From the NCBI GenBank assembly GCA_023053545.1, contig JAKZAN010000005.1, forward strand, positions 13,020,001 through 13,084,000: a stretch of DNA of 64,000 nt, written 5' to 3'. The notes under the pieces were generated by a model. It had not been told where the DNA came from. It worked only from the letters and a program-made list of their open reading frames with translations, and did not search any database. Of the stretch, positions 12,201 to 25,100 are shown piece by piece. This stretch comes from Lepidurus packardi. Its lineage: Eukaryota; Arthropoda; Branchiopoda; Notostraca; Triopsidae. Position numbers and translations under genes: made by a program. The first letter of the stretch is position 1; each line of letters begins with the position of its first letter.

Positions 12201-15173
12201 AAACGAAAAACTATGGGAGAGGAAAGAATCAGACTCTTTTATAGATTCTTGCGCTGAACCTTGTTGAGCGCAAAGTGCTACACATTTGTAAGGTACTGTA
12301 CATCAGGGTTCCTGGAAATGTGACTGACGTGGATAAGGTTGAAGTTTTTGGCAAACCCGGAGTCGAAGATAGGACCCGGGTATGTTTGACGATTTGGTAT
12401 AGCAGCTCTACCTCTCGAAACTAGTGGCTTTCCAGCGACTCTGAGGAAGAGTAGTACTCTCTAACCCAAACCCCTTGAAGGGGAACGAGTAAGGTTTGGA
12501 TTCTATTGTTGGTACGTGGTAAACACGGGTGAGCTATTGTTTTATTAGGTAAAGCACTTTACGACGTTTGAAGCTCCTATGGGACTTACCTTGCGTTGGC
12601 TATCCCCCGACTGCTACCCTACTTGGCTGTGCGACCGCGACCTCCTACGCTGGTAGAATATCGGGTCGCGTAGCCGAGGGAGAGTTGTTAGCCTCCACAA
12701 TGACATCTTCGTGTTCCCATAGTTCTGTAAGTCGGGTAACGCCGGTTAATTATCTTCTCAATTGGGATCAGTACTTCAGATCTTCAGATCAGATCTTCTC
12801 ATAGGGATCAGCAATCGCTTGTAAAAACTATGAGCTTGGCTTTGGCACCTAGCCTTAGCTTACGGTCTGAGCCCTATTTGCAGATATTGAAATGAAACAG
12901 CCCTAGCGGAGAACAATTAACCCGTGTCTCTCTTTGATAAGTTGCTTATACTGCCACATGTTGCCCTTTTGCTTTGGAAGATAAAACAAAGCACTGGCCT
13001 TCTCTGGCAGCAAGAGGGAAGACATATGACGGAAAAGCTGACACCCATGGTTACGTAAGTTTTAGCAACAGTGTGATTCCCTTTCCGGAGGAACTTTTTC
13101 TGCCCCGTAAACTTTGTAAAATGGTATCGGTGACATCCCGTCGTGCAGTAATTGTTATAGCAGTGTGTACCCTTTATAGTAGTGTCATAGTAGTGTGTGG
13201 AAAAGGGGGATTTACCTCCTTTTAGGACGTCAAATAAGTGCAGCTATTTTTCCTTGCTTATTAACATTCACATCTACTCCGGGACAGTGAAGCTAAACGA
13301 AGGGAGTTTCTGTATAATTCCCTCATTTCTAGCACCGTGCGTCCGGGAGCCTTTCCAGGGATAGTGTCCCGGGCGCACTCTTCCCTCCATTTGCGCCTAT
13401 TGGGAATTTCCCAATTTTCGACAGCTTTGAAGAAAAGAGTATACAGGGATACACGGGGGCATGCCTCATCACTTGCCTGGTGCGTAGCCCAAACCTGCAC
13501 TTCCACCTTGAGCGTTGTTTGGACGCTTTTTCTCTCTCCGCAGCTTATATAATCAATAGCTACATTTTCTTCAGCCTCCCGCTAATATTTCTTGGCAAAC
13601 GCCCTTCTGAGAAATTCAGGTAGCATTTATTCGGACGTGGCTATTGATGGGTGGTTCTGAACTCAGGATAGGTGGCTGGTCTGGTAGACCTAACTTAAAG
13701 CGGCAAGTATTTCTCGTCTTTTTGTGATTCTTAAAAGGGAACAAGCGAGCCATCGGAGGGAAACCTGCAATTGCTGGAGAACCTGTGCAAGGAAAGGTAG
13801 CGTAGGGGGGGAGGGTGTATCCGGACGTAACGTATAGGAGCGAGGGGGGACATGCTGCCAACCGGACGATCAATAAGGATGACTGCGCATGACGGTGGTT
13901 CCGCGGGTGAAGCTGGCAGCATCCTTTTCGTCCACCAACGTGAGAGAGTAGGAGAGAGAGAGAGAGTGGGAAGAAGAGAGCGAAGGGAACGCCCACTCAT
14001 TTTCCTCAGCCGGTGCGTACACCTTGCCAGTAGCTTCGGTAAAGAACCCCGGAATATATCTTCGCGTCCTACGAGCTGGTCAGTGAAGCATCTGCCGTTC
14101 TAGCCGCAAGGCTGCTGAACAGTAGGAACTTGACAAGCTTGCCAAGGTACACTCGGAAGATTTTGCGTGCATCCTGTACGTGTGCTGTGCTCCGAACTTA
14201 ATTGTGGGTTCTGCTGAAAGCAAAACCTGTGCAGCTCATTAACGGAAAATTTGCCTAAATTAAGGGAGTTACCAGACCATGGATTAGTTCGCCGGGTAAG
14301 CTATATGTACTGGTGATGGCATAATCCGAAAAAGGAGGTGTCGTTTCGCCTAATTTCTGAACCGTCTAGCTGAATCGTTTTTTCCTTCTAAAAACTTTTC
14401 GGTTGTCAAAGTTGTGGAAAGTACTGCTCCTCGAAACAGTGGGTTTGTTTGTTCTTTAGTAGCAGATAAAGGGTCTTCTGAAGGGTATGGCTTGGAGAGG
14501 AATTGGTTCGAGTCCAAACCTTGGCGCTAATTCGCTAAATCTGCAGCAATTAACCGTCGACCAATCCCGATACATTTAGGTTGAGAGTCAGCGGAGTTAA
14601 ACTATTTCCGAGGGTATTATTTTTCCTTTACCCAGAGCAGATACGTTGTTCCGTCTATCATAACTTGCGTTTATGTATCCCCCTACAGCTTCCCCCTTCT
14701 ACCTCGTCGGAGGGAAGGGCTTCGTAGATCAGGGCTAACGATGATCCTTCATAATACGTTAAGTTTACGAACCCTGGCAAAAAGGGCATTGAAAACGATA
14801 TGAAAGGTATACATTTGTATCTAATGGGAAAGTTGTGTATCTGCCTGGATGTATCAGAAATTGGCTTTGCTGTTAGCAAGGCCTCAACTTCAACTTGCCC
14901 GTTTTCTTTTTCTCTCTCCGCCTTTTCTCGGGCATTGGCCCTAAAGAAAGTTATCCGAGAAGGCGGCTTTGACGTTTGTCGTTGTTTCTGCATTTCTATC
15001 GTTCTTTTTGTGGCTTTTTGGGGATTCCATTCGCGTCTCTTTCATATCCTCTTCTTTTTCTAAGGGGATCCTCGTCTGATGAGCGCATTCTGTTAGGACT
15101 TCTGTAGTTATGTAGGAAGATGGCATCCAGCCGTTTTACCTGATCGCGGCCTATTCGGAAACACGCTAGTCGT

Positions 15174-15612
15174 TGGTATTCATTCCATGTTTAAACTGGA
15201 GCCATGTTACCCCCCTCTTGTATAGTAACTTGAAGGACCTAGAAAAAGTGTGCATAACCTTAGCCGGGTGTATTATCCTATGTCCACTGGGTGGCATCCA
15301 GTTTTGGATCTTCGAAGAGCAGTTGAATTGGGGAAACGTCTCCTTGAATTCTGATACCATAATCGTAAACTAGTTTCCATGTGGTTTACGTATTCAGTCC
15401 ACGTTTAAACTATAGCTAACTTTACCCCCTCTTGTGCAATCTTCAAGGACCTGGAAGATGTGCATAGAGTTAGCCGGGTATAGTTGTATCCTATATGTTG
15501 TACCATTGGATGGTATCGGCTCGGAAGTGCACTTGAATTGGGCTGTCGTATCCTTGAGTTCTGATACCATAAGGGTATGAGCGATTGCGAACTAATTTCC
15601 GTGTGGTTAACG
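15174..15612. repeat. Tandem duplication, about 214-bp period
   Basis: Two adjacent copies share landmarks in order: GTTTAAACT (15189 and 15403), CCCCCTCTTGT, CAAGGACCT-GAA, TTAGCCGGGTAT, TTGAATTGGG, TTCTGATACCATAA and TTTCC-TGTGGTT. They are clearly related but diverged by substitutions and indels. Nothing indicates coding function. Confidence 0.65.
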
Positions 15613-16547
15613 TCTGTCACAGTCGTAGCCGAAACCCACGAACTCGAGAATTTTGCTCTGGCGACAGGTTAGAGGCCAAGTGGGTGACGTTTCGTTTGAA
15701 GGATACCCCACGGCGATCGATGGCCTCTGTTGCCAGGACATGGACGGTGCAAATTTAGAACAACTTTTATCGAAGCTAGTATCTGGAAGAGTTCATGGTC
15801 TAAGACAAGTTTTCGTTGTATGACATTGCAGTAAGGAAGAAATAAGTGAAAATAGAAAGGTCTGAACTGTGGAAGAAAAAGTGGTGTCAGCTATAGGGGA
15901 GGAAACTGATCGAGTGAAATAAAAAAGTAAGATTGGCCAAACAGCCTAGGCTTCTGATGGATAGAATGTGCTTAAGACTTAAGGCGCACCGAATGAGCTT
16001 TGGGGTAGCTATGGTAGACGAGGTATAGTATGTAGTCGTGTCAGCTTATGCGGCTAGGAGCGCGGGGTGAGGGGTGAGGGTTCTACAGCAGTAAAGTGAG
16101 TCTTTTGGTGCGGAGACTATTAGGCGTTTCATCGAGTAGACAATTAACCAAAATAGGGACAATTATACGGCTTGGAATCTCTAATTCGGCCTCGAACGAC
16201 AACAAGTTCATTGATCTAAGGGATCGCCATCCGCTCACCGTTGGGAAGGAACCGAAACCTTGTTCAGTGTTTGAGAGTCTTGGGTAGTTGGCAGTAATAG
16301 TTTACCAACTGCCTCTTGAAAGAGCGGTGACAGTGGCCGTTTAATATAGACTAACGAGGAGAAACTAGGAACTTCTCAGACTATCAAGAAGAGTTACGGC
16401 GAATATCCCCTTTCACTTGTAAACGGCGTCCAGAAGGAATGGTTATACCTTCATGATCCCCTAAAGTTCTTAACATCTGTCTTTTTATGGTAATAGAAGC
16501 CTCGCACCCTTCCTTGCTGTAACTTGAGAGCTTACTTTAGGGTCCGT

Positions 16548-16574
16548 TGAAATGTTAAAAGGCTTAACATTTCA
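16548..16574. repeat. Perfect 11-bp stem-loop
   Basis: TGAAATGTTAA is followed by a five-base loop and then its exact reverse complement, TTAACATTTCA. It lies in intergenic DNA with no gene nearby. Its function, if any, is unknown. Confidence 0.6.
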
Positions 16575-19500
16575 TAAATAACAGTTGCAAGGCGACGCAG
16601 ATCTTACTGGTAATCTGGGACAAGGACGGTAAAGGCCGGTAACCGGAATGCGATAGGAAGCAACACTTGCACCCATAAATTCCTCTTCTCATTCATACAC
16701 ACTTCGCGCATTCCGATAACGCAAATCACGTGCCGGTACTTTCACATTATGGGAAGCTGCCGTGTACTCCCACAGCTGGCAAGAGTACTCTATCCCTGGT
16801 CCCAGAACCAACCGCTTCGGGTTTTTCTGAGTGTATTATATTACATCCATTATTCTCTCATAGTATGTGTTGTACCTGGAGAAGATTTGTTGGTTTCTTG
16901 GCTCCTGGGGTAGCTCCGCAGTCATCCGTAATCTATTCCGGGCAACAACAACAAAATACCGAACAAGCCTCGTCAAAAAGGGAAGCCTTATTATGCAAAG
17001 TTCATGGGGTTGCAGAGTTTGGCTTGCGGCGCAATACTTTCCCCCAAGTTGGTGGGCTAAAGCTCGGGGTGGAGTGAAGAAAGTCCCTGGGGTGAAGGCA
17101 GACTTGGGACATTAAAAAGTATCAACCGAGCTGAAAAGTTACCCCTTAACTTGTCTCCCGTTTCCCCCTCAGTCATTCGCACTTGACGCACGTCGTGTGA
17201 CTTGATTAGCGGTACTAAAGGTCGTCAACTTAATGGAGGAGCTGGCTCTGCAGTTACGCCCTTGGAAGGAATGCGGAATTTTACTTAACCGTTTCCCGCC
17301 TCGCATCTTTGCTAGTAAATTCTGCAGTAGCCCAACTCTGCAGCCCAGCGACCCTTGGATGATGGGTGCGTTCCAACGTATTATTGAGGAGATATATGAT
17401 GTAGAGGAGTATGAGGCTGCCGTAAATTGCGCCTCTGAACCAAAAGCTCGACGGAAAAGAAAACCTTGGAAAAGAACATAACGAATCCGCGTCTCTCGAG
17501 TTTTTCTCTCCGGCTTTTCATTCTCTACCATAACACCCTCGTCCTCCCCCTTCCTTGGAGTTAGGTCGACAGACATAAAACCTCTTTGAATAACCCTCTA
17601 GCGTGCCAGAAAAAGGGTCTCCACATGTTCTCTGTTCGTCTTATAGCAAGGGAAGAGGATGGGTTAAGCTGATTCTAAAAACAAAAGTTTGTGCCACAAC
17701 ACATCCTTTCATGCCTCACGAAAAAAAACATTAGACTAAATGGACTGCTTTATGTTAAAGCGCCCGTATATGGATGTATCCTGTCCGGAACTTTTCCCAG
17801 TACCAACATATGGATACTTTCGACTGCTCCTTTACGCCTACTTGCTGATGGTCGTTGTTCGGGGACGTAGACGCAAGGAAGACTCGACAAAAGGACTACG
17901 ATTTACTCGACAGAAGGACTACGGTGTACCAGACAAAAGTATTACGGACAGAAGAACGATGTATCCGTAGTATTTCAAGGGACCAATTCCGATTACAAAA
18001 AGTCTCTGCTCATTGGTTAAGCGCCACCGAGATTAAAAGGTCATTAAGCCTTACGAAAATTACGTCACAAGGACGGCGAACCCCGATATAAGGAATACTA
18101 ACCCCGACTTAAAGACGTAGTGATAGCGTTATGGTCGCTGTTCTGTATTGTCGGTCGTCAGTCGTCGTATCTTTCCTACTTACCTGGAGAAAGTTCATTT
18201 ACAAATTTTCACCCAAACGCCATGTCCGAAGTGCTAGCGATCATAATCGTCCTTCTGTTGGGTTCCGTCGTCCTTAAGTCGACGCTTCTAGTCCTTTTAT
18301 CTGGTCGTCCTTGTATTGCGTTGCCGTTGCATGGCATGACAAAGAGGTGCACTTCTGTGAAAGCGATGTTTTCATCTCATTTTATCTTTGAAAAAGGACT
18401 GTTGACGCGACATCTATCATGTATACCAAGTAATCTGATCGGTGTTCCAAGTTGGTGTTGGTGATTGTTGGGGTAAGTATCGGCAGTATAGTAGACGTAA
18501 GGAACTTTGCCTAATTTGATAAGAAGGATTTACTCTTTTAAGTAAAGGGGATTAGGGCTTTTCGGTGGGCAACGAAAGAAGGAATTAAGTGAATAGTGTA
18601 TGAGTGACAGAGTTAAAAGCTTTGCTCCGTCACGTGAGAGAAACAGGGAAGGGTATATTTATTGTCAGCCGTGCTTCTTTTTTTTAAAAAAAAAAAATAG
18701 TGAACAAACGGCGGATAGGTTCGAGACCTTTCGGATATAAGGACCAGCGACAGTAGACAGTAAAGGGGAAACCCTTTGAACGTCCTTTTGAAAAAACTCC
18801 CAGATCAGCCAGCCCGGAGACGTATTATAAGTTTGGTCTTTTATTAGAGCAACTCAGAACACCGGTTTTATGTTCTGTCATATGTCGCTCTCAAGTACCC
18901 AAGGGGACTTCCTAACAAGTATACTTCCCGGTCTTTCGTGGGTGCTATATTCCCGGTGGGTACTTGGTTTAAACTTTTAAAGCTGTCTGCGACACTTCCA
19001 TGGCGCAGACTGGTTTCATCTTTTTCTTTTGCTTCTTTGTTTTTTTTGGGTTTAACAGCTGTTAAAAAGTAGTGAGCTGCGATAGAGCGTGTCAGCCATG
19101 ATTACACTCTTTCTGCTGCGGGTTAACATGGCAACTTTTCGGTTCTGCTTGTAATTTCCAAGTCATGTTACGCAAGGGGGCAAAGGAAGGTCATACTTGG
19201 TTCCACTACATTACGCTACACGGTTTGCTCTGGGGCTCACGGGTCGTCCTATAGACACTGCTATCCAAAAGTTCTCCTTAAAGCGAACAGCAAATTCAGG
19301 ACCCGTCACAGTGTGTATTATTGGCCCATTGCCACGGATAGCCCTGCCATTAAGTCCCTTGTCAGCGTTACTTGGGGTGGTGTTCTTACTACCCATGGGT
19401 GGTCGTGTAACTCTTATTAATTTGGGCCCGCGTCACAAGTTTTCATATTACCTCAATAAGCAAATACACGCCGGTAATATTGCTGTAAAAAGGATGGTTA

Positions 19501-20842
19501 TGATGGAAGCGAAACTGTTTGATCTTGAAGTTAGGGAAATTAGCGGATTACTGTGCGTGTGCATGCTTTTCGTTCTGAATCAACGTGGTACCCTACTTGA
19601 TGCAAAATCTCTTCATGGCTTCAAGGCTCAGTACCGTTGACTATAGGCAGCCCACTTCGGGCAATCTTCAAGTAAAACATGGTCCCTCGTGGGAATTGCT
19701 GACACCTTGTTTTCTGACCACAGAAATGTAGTAGTTCGGACTGGACTGGCTGTCTGTAGCTCCAAGCAATTTCGCATAGGACAAGATCAGTCTTCCGCCG
19801 TCTTTTTATCCCCTCGAGTACTTTCTCGTCACGTACGCGAGGCTCTGTTTTTTTTTTTTTTTTTTTTTTTTTGCTGCGTTGAGGGCTGTGAAATATTTAA
19901 TATTGTCGTTTTTTTGGCGCCGTGATTTCGGGTTTTGTGGGTCTGGCCAATATTCATATTTTTCTGATCACTGTCGTATTGAACATTTTCATCACGACAG
20001 TTTGAAGAAGAGGTCCTGTACCCTATACCCACCCGAGGGGCTTATTAAGTCACGTACAATTGATCACATCCTGGACGCCCGCGGCAGCCAAAGCTCGCTG
20101 GGCTATCTTTTCGTCGTACCCTGACAAATATTGATTCTTAGTGTAAGCAACTTAATAAGATACCGTTGGAGCTTATTTTTGCTGTCAGAAGCAATTCTTG
20201 GCCTCACTTCTGTCGTGTGTGTTCTATCTCCGAAGCAAGTCCCTGACACAGTCTAATTTGCAGTTAAGTACAGTACGTCTTCCCGCCAAGTTTGTAGAAT
20301 GCTGGCGGTTGACAAAGATAACGTCCCAGAATGAGCTCAAAACCGCCTCTTGTGCAAACGAACTTGGCCTCTGAGAAAGAGATACAGATACCAAAAGAGC
20401 AGAATGTCAAATATTCTTTTGGAGCTGTATTGCTCTTTTCGCCCCAAGCCCAACCCATGTGACAGACTGACGCTGCTGCCAAAGAATGCTCTTTCGGAAG
20501 CATGAATACTTGCATGCCAGAAAAGGATGCTCCATACAAATGAGAACATGAGTCATTGAGATTCATTCAAAGGGACGCGCGGAAAGTCTTGAATTTCCAC
20601 TTTGTATGTATCGGTCTGGTAACGGGGTCAGAATCCTTTCCCTTCCGTGATCCAGTCGAGTCGAGGCTTATTTCTTTCCTGTTTTGTTAACGATGTCCTG
20701 GGGGTTCAGAATAGAAACATGTATTTTATTATCTTTCTTTTGGTCTGCGTGTATAAGCAAACGCCTCTTGGATTTTTATCGATGAAAGGAGGCACTTTTA
20801 CGGAAGTACCCCCGCATGCTAAATACTAACCCACGAATATAA

Positions 20843-21053
20843 AGTAACACTGTCATTCATAGTGCAGAGGCTTTCGTGGGTGACTCTTAAGGATGCAGAC
20901 TGTACAGAGTTGAGTTAGGTTAGGTTACAACCTAGGCTAGGTTGGGTTACCTTAGCCTAGCCTAGCTTCTAACCGAACCTAACTTAACCTTGTACAGTGT
21001 GCATCCTAAAGAGTCACCCACGAAACCTCTGCACTGTGAATGGCAGTATTACT
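20843..21053. mobile_element. Foldback (long inverted-repeat) element with TTAGG-like core
   Basis: Two arms of about 95 bp are near-perfect inverted complements, starting near AGTAACACTG on the left and ending at CAGTATTACT on the right. Both arms contain the GCAGAGG-TTTCGTGGGTGACTC block and, towards the centre, runs of TTAGGTTAGG-like units in opposite orientation. There is no open frame, so this is a non-autonomous foldback/MITE-like element or a folded array. I could not define a target-site duplication. Confidence 0.75.
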
Positions 21054-22105
21054 GTAGATTCTTGGGCTAGTACTTAGCATGGTGGGGGACTTCTGAACAA
21101 GTTCTTGAAAGGACGTACAGTACAATGCAGTACAGGGAAGAGGATGATAAAAGGGAGTAGGGAAAGGATGGTACCCAAGAGGTGGGGGACTCGACTGTAG
21201 TCTACCTATTGTGATGGATTACTTTTAGACAGCATGATGGATGGTTTCATTACAAACGTATTGATTACACGTTAATTCCACTAGACACTGGCAACACAGT
21301 TTTTGCGATACGACTACCGGGAAAGAGTTGTGTTCCCCAGGTGGCTGTAAAGCAGCGAGATTTGTGGCCAGAAAGTACTGTTGCTGCAGAGCAGTCGCTT
21401 TGACTCGGAAGGTATCAGGAACAAGTTGTGTCGAGGCTTTTTTTTTATCTCTTAGAGTTCCAACGTTCCACGGACATATCTTACCTTGTCCGTGTCCCTA
21501 AGTTCTTAGATACCCGTGGGAGGCGAGATTCACTTGATTTATTGAACAGGACAGACAATTAGTGAACACCAGAGGCACAGCTTCCTAAAGTGGGAGTTCT
21601 TCCTTGTCGTTGTCTTTTTCCCTCTTCTTCTAGCATGTTTTTCTAGCTCGTGTGGCTTTATGGGGGCCTTTTTCTTTTCACGTTGCGGGGGAAAAAGTCG
21701 CGATCTTGTTACATACCACGGTGTCCGATCTCGGGGTCAGTAAAATCGCCTAGTATCTTCGTTAGAGTGAGAGGGCTGAGTTCTTCATCAGATCGCAGTA
21801 TCTACCTAAGAGTTGAGTTCCTGAGAGCAGAAAGCGTCGCTTGTAAGTTCCTGTAATTGAGAAAGGCACTGGGGGTGATATCCCGAAAAAGGACGCGAGA
21901 ACGCATTTAGAGACGCTTCTTTTGGGTACGCGGGGAGTCCCAGGAGTGTGCTCTAGGACAATTATTTTATTTTTTATCTCTCTCGCTCTCTTTCTTGTAG
22001 ATAGTTTCTTGTGGCGGGACGAGCCCAGATGTCATCCAGTTTTTTTATCCCAAGTTGTGTTTCGACAGGTGTTGTGTACGGTACGTCTGTGTCGTCGGAG
22101 GGCCC

Positions 22106-25100
22106 ATGATGGGGAAGCACAGTTGGGACCCATTACTACCCTGGGTCGTTTGGTGGTCCCTTGTCATATTAACCTGGGGCCAGAGTCCAACTTGCCGACT
22201 CACTCATTTTCGATGCGGCAATGAACGGTGCGTGAACCTGAACCTTTTTTGCGATGGACGAGATGACTGCGGCGATTTGTCAGACGAACCGGCGTCCTGC
22301 ACCCGTAAGTGTACTTCCATTTACAGGGAACATTCCCATTTTTATATTTACACTCTTATTCTTATTCCATAACTTTGGTTACTGTCTGTTACCTCAAAGT
22401 ATCCTAAATGAAACAATCACTGAACCAAGAGTTTGCCTCCAAACTTCCTGAATGTTTACGCTTCAGTTGTTCATTTTAGTTGAAATATTTTAGCGGCGGT
22501 CTAAGGAACTACAAACTTTTGCGGGCTTTTAACGTTTGGACGCTAGTTCAGAGTAGCCCTCTGGCGTCGAACCGAAAGTCTGGCAAATTTCTAAGCATTG
22601 GGAGATAAATCGTATGGTTTCGGACAAGTTACTGCGTTTGGCTAAGAAAATGTTCCGCAAGTTTTATGTACGAGACCATTTATAACCCGTGATAACTATT
22701 GAGGTGCCTGTTGGGGCAGGAATAACATTTAGTTAGTCAGAGAAACATACTTCTTTTATACAAGAGAGAGAAAAATTTTTGACAGTTAGAATGGTGCGTG
22801 CAGTGGGTTCCTAAAAACTTCACTAGGCAAAGACGGATAACGCCATGCCAAAAAAAAAAGAAAAAAATCATAGAGGACTTGTACCATTTTGGTACAGGTT
22901 TCCTGTGCGATGTGTTGCTTACCTCAATATTTTATTCAACACTCCCTGTCCGGGAGTTTCAGGTTGCCTGCTCGCCGTTTCGCTAGCAAAGATGCATATT
23001 CATAGCTCCGGTAGGAGATAAAAGGATATAGATGTAGACAAAAGCACCTTCATTTCCCTCAGCCACTCCCCGTTTCCTCTCCCCCTTCTCCTTCCCGCGC
23101 GTCTTCTAAGGGAAAACAGCCTTCGAGAAGGAACAAGAAAAGAAGATGGGTGGGAACGGAAGGCATTTTGTAGAAGCTGGTTCCGAAGTTTCTGGTCCAC
23201 CTATAGTTTTCAAAAGTGATGCTCACGGATGCCTTCTTGGTGTATTAAATTACACCGGAGTTTGTGTGGTGGGACCACTAGCCATTTTCTTGGTGCCTGA
23301 AGGAGGAGGGGAGGGGAAACGAGGGGCTTAGTGAAGGTGGAGTTCTAATTTATGGAGGGCAGAAAATGTTGCTACACTTTCTCAGTAATGCAACATGAAG
23401 TTGTCACTTATGGCAGTATGGTAGGGCCGTTTTAGGTAGTAATTTTTTGTGCACTATAATGCTTATCTCTGCAGCAATGTTTCTGCTAGGCTTCCAAGGT
23501 CTGTTTATGTTCTTACGTTGCATGCACACCCAGTATTAGTGTTAGGAGCCGAAAGCATAATGCCATCGTTTTCATGACGGAAAGTGTTGCCGCAGTAATA
23601 TTGCTGCAGCAACAATACGGGGACCCAGAGTAGATTCTCGTGTGAAACACGCCCGGGAAGCTGTTACCTGGAATCGAAAATCGATGCATAAGTGCCAAGT
23701 AAAAAGGAAAACGAGATAAAGCGAGCAGGAAAGAAAGAACTAAAGAAGGGGAGAGAAAATACTTAAAGGGGTAATACAGGGAGTAGAATAGCTTACTGCA
23801 ATTGATTCTTTTTTTTCTTTTTTGAGCCTTTCATGGTCAGATTTCGGCCTCTTTCCTTTATTCGATGTTTTTTTTCATATGCGGGGTAATATGTTTGGAG
23901 TTACTGAGCTTTATAAGTCACTCCGGAACATCTGTGCCGCTCTTCAGATGATATGGAAGGAGAAGCGGTGGTTAAAGATTAGGTAATGGCAGCAATGACG
24001 TGGAGTGTCGCTGACGGGCTTATTTTCTACTTTTGGTTTCACATTTCTTCCTGTACGGCTTACTGTAATGTACAGTAAAATACAGTACAGTACCTTCTTG
24101 AGATTCTAACCTTTAGGTAACCAAGGAAGGGTTCGGCTCTTTCCTCTGTCAATCTTTGTGTTTACCTTTTTATTTCTTGTTTCTCTCTCTCTCTTCCTTT
24201 CTCAGCACTTGGACTCCAAGCTATTGTCTCAAGGAGTTTAGTCTTCAGTAGAAATGTTTCCTTTTCATACCCCCCACTCAGACGGGGGGGATGAACAACA
24301 GGAGGGCGATCGCTCGCCGATGCACCTCCCGTGAGCTGTTACCATACATTTGCTTCCCTTAGTATCTCTGCATGGAGCTATGACACACACTCTTTGTGCA
24401 GGCCGTTACGCTGGCTATCTTCGAAAAGGTTCAATATATTCCTCTTTTCTTTTATATGTTGATGACTAGGTCAGCGAAACGTAATCTGAAACTTTCAAGT
24501 ACTTAGCCAGTTATGGGAGCCATGCAAGGAAACTGCTTCCGTTGTTTTAGGATGGAATCAGAAATGCCAAGAGATGTTATGCTAAATTACTAAAATTCTT
24601 GAAGATTGTATGGTAAAATCTTCCGAGGAATTCCGATAACGGACAAGCTCTCAAGGGTTAAGTATGGAATTTGTAACGCATTAGGGAACATGTCAACACA
24701 CAAGATGCCAACTGGCTTCGAAAGTTTTCCCTTCGAAGACAGCCAGGATGAGGGCAAGTTAGTAGTTTCGCAGAATTTGGCGCTGGCTATCGCATATTTG
24801 TTCCTCCCATCAAGAATGGGGAGAGGGGTTCTTGTCTCCGGTGGCTATTGCTGCAGTAATATCCCAAGTTTACTGGGGATAACTTTACTTTATGTTGCTG
24901 CCAATAGCCAGGCTTGGTCCCAGGACGAGTAACGATAAGTAGACTCTGCATAACCCGACACGTTTTATCGTTTCAGCGTGCAACCGGACTTACTTCGGCG
25001 CTACCGGACCCACGTACGCGCTACACGTACAGCGACCCACCCTGCAGTTCCCGCATATGCCTTTCGTATGCCAACTGACGTTCATACCCGACAGCGGCGA

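Larger units (their letters stand above)
6278..22105. other. Gene-poor interval of about 15.8 kb
   Basis: No open frame here resembles a known family, and none links to a neighbour by splice phase. Longer frames (for example 19197-19640 +, 17233-17481 +, 8738-9073 +) look like chance. The interval contains a tandem duplication at 15174-15612, a perfect 11-bp stem-loop at 16548-16574, a 24-T run near 19850-19872, GA-rich microsatellite sequence near 13936-13990, and a large foldback element at 20843-21053. The promoter of the LDLa/CUB gene should lie at its right end, but I cannot point to a TATA box. Confidence 0.55.

Noticed and set aside
13616-13996. 126-codon - frame, proline/serine/leucine-rich
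   Set aside because: Arises from a GA/CT-rich stretch (GAGAGA repeats); composition explains the open frame.
14455-14525. Possible tRNA: GGTTCGAGTCC matches a B box near 14504
   Set aside because: No A box at the right distance, no anticodon stem and no acceptor pairing. A single B-box match is not enough.
17233-17481. 82-codon + frame starting at an ATG, with an acidic EEIYDVEEYEAA segment
   Set aside because: Codon pattern looks somewhat protein-like, but I recognise no family and an antisense frame of 135 codons overlaps it. Left unannotated; a transcript would change this.
19197-19640. 147-codon + frame, longest in the gene-poor interval
   Set aside because: Composition and residue pattern do not suggest a folded protein and no family resemblance is visible.
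19849-19872. Run of about 24 T's as a retroposon tail
   Set aside because: No retroposed body, target duplication or pol III promoter next to it. A simple homopolymer.
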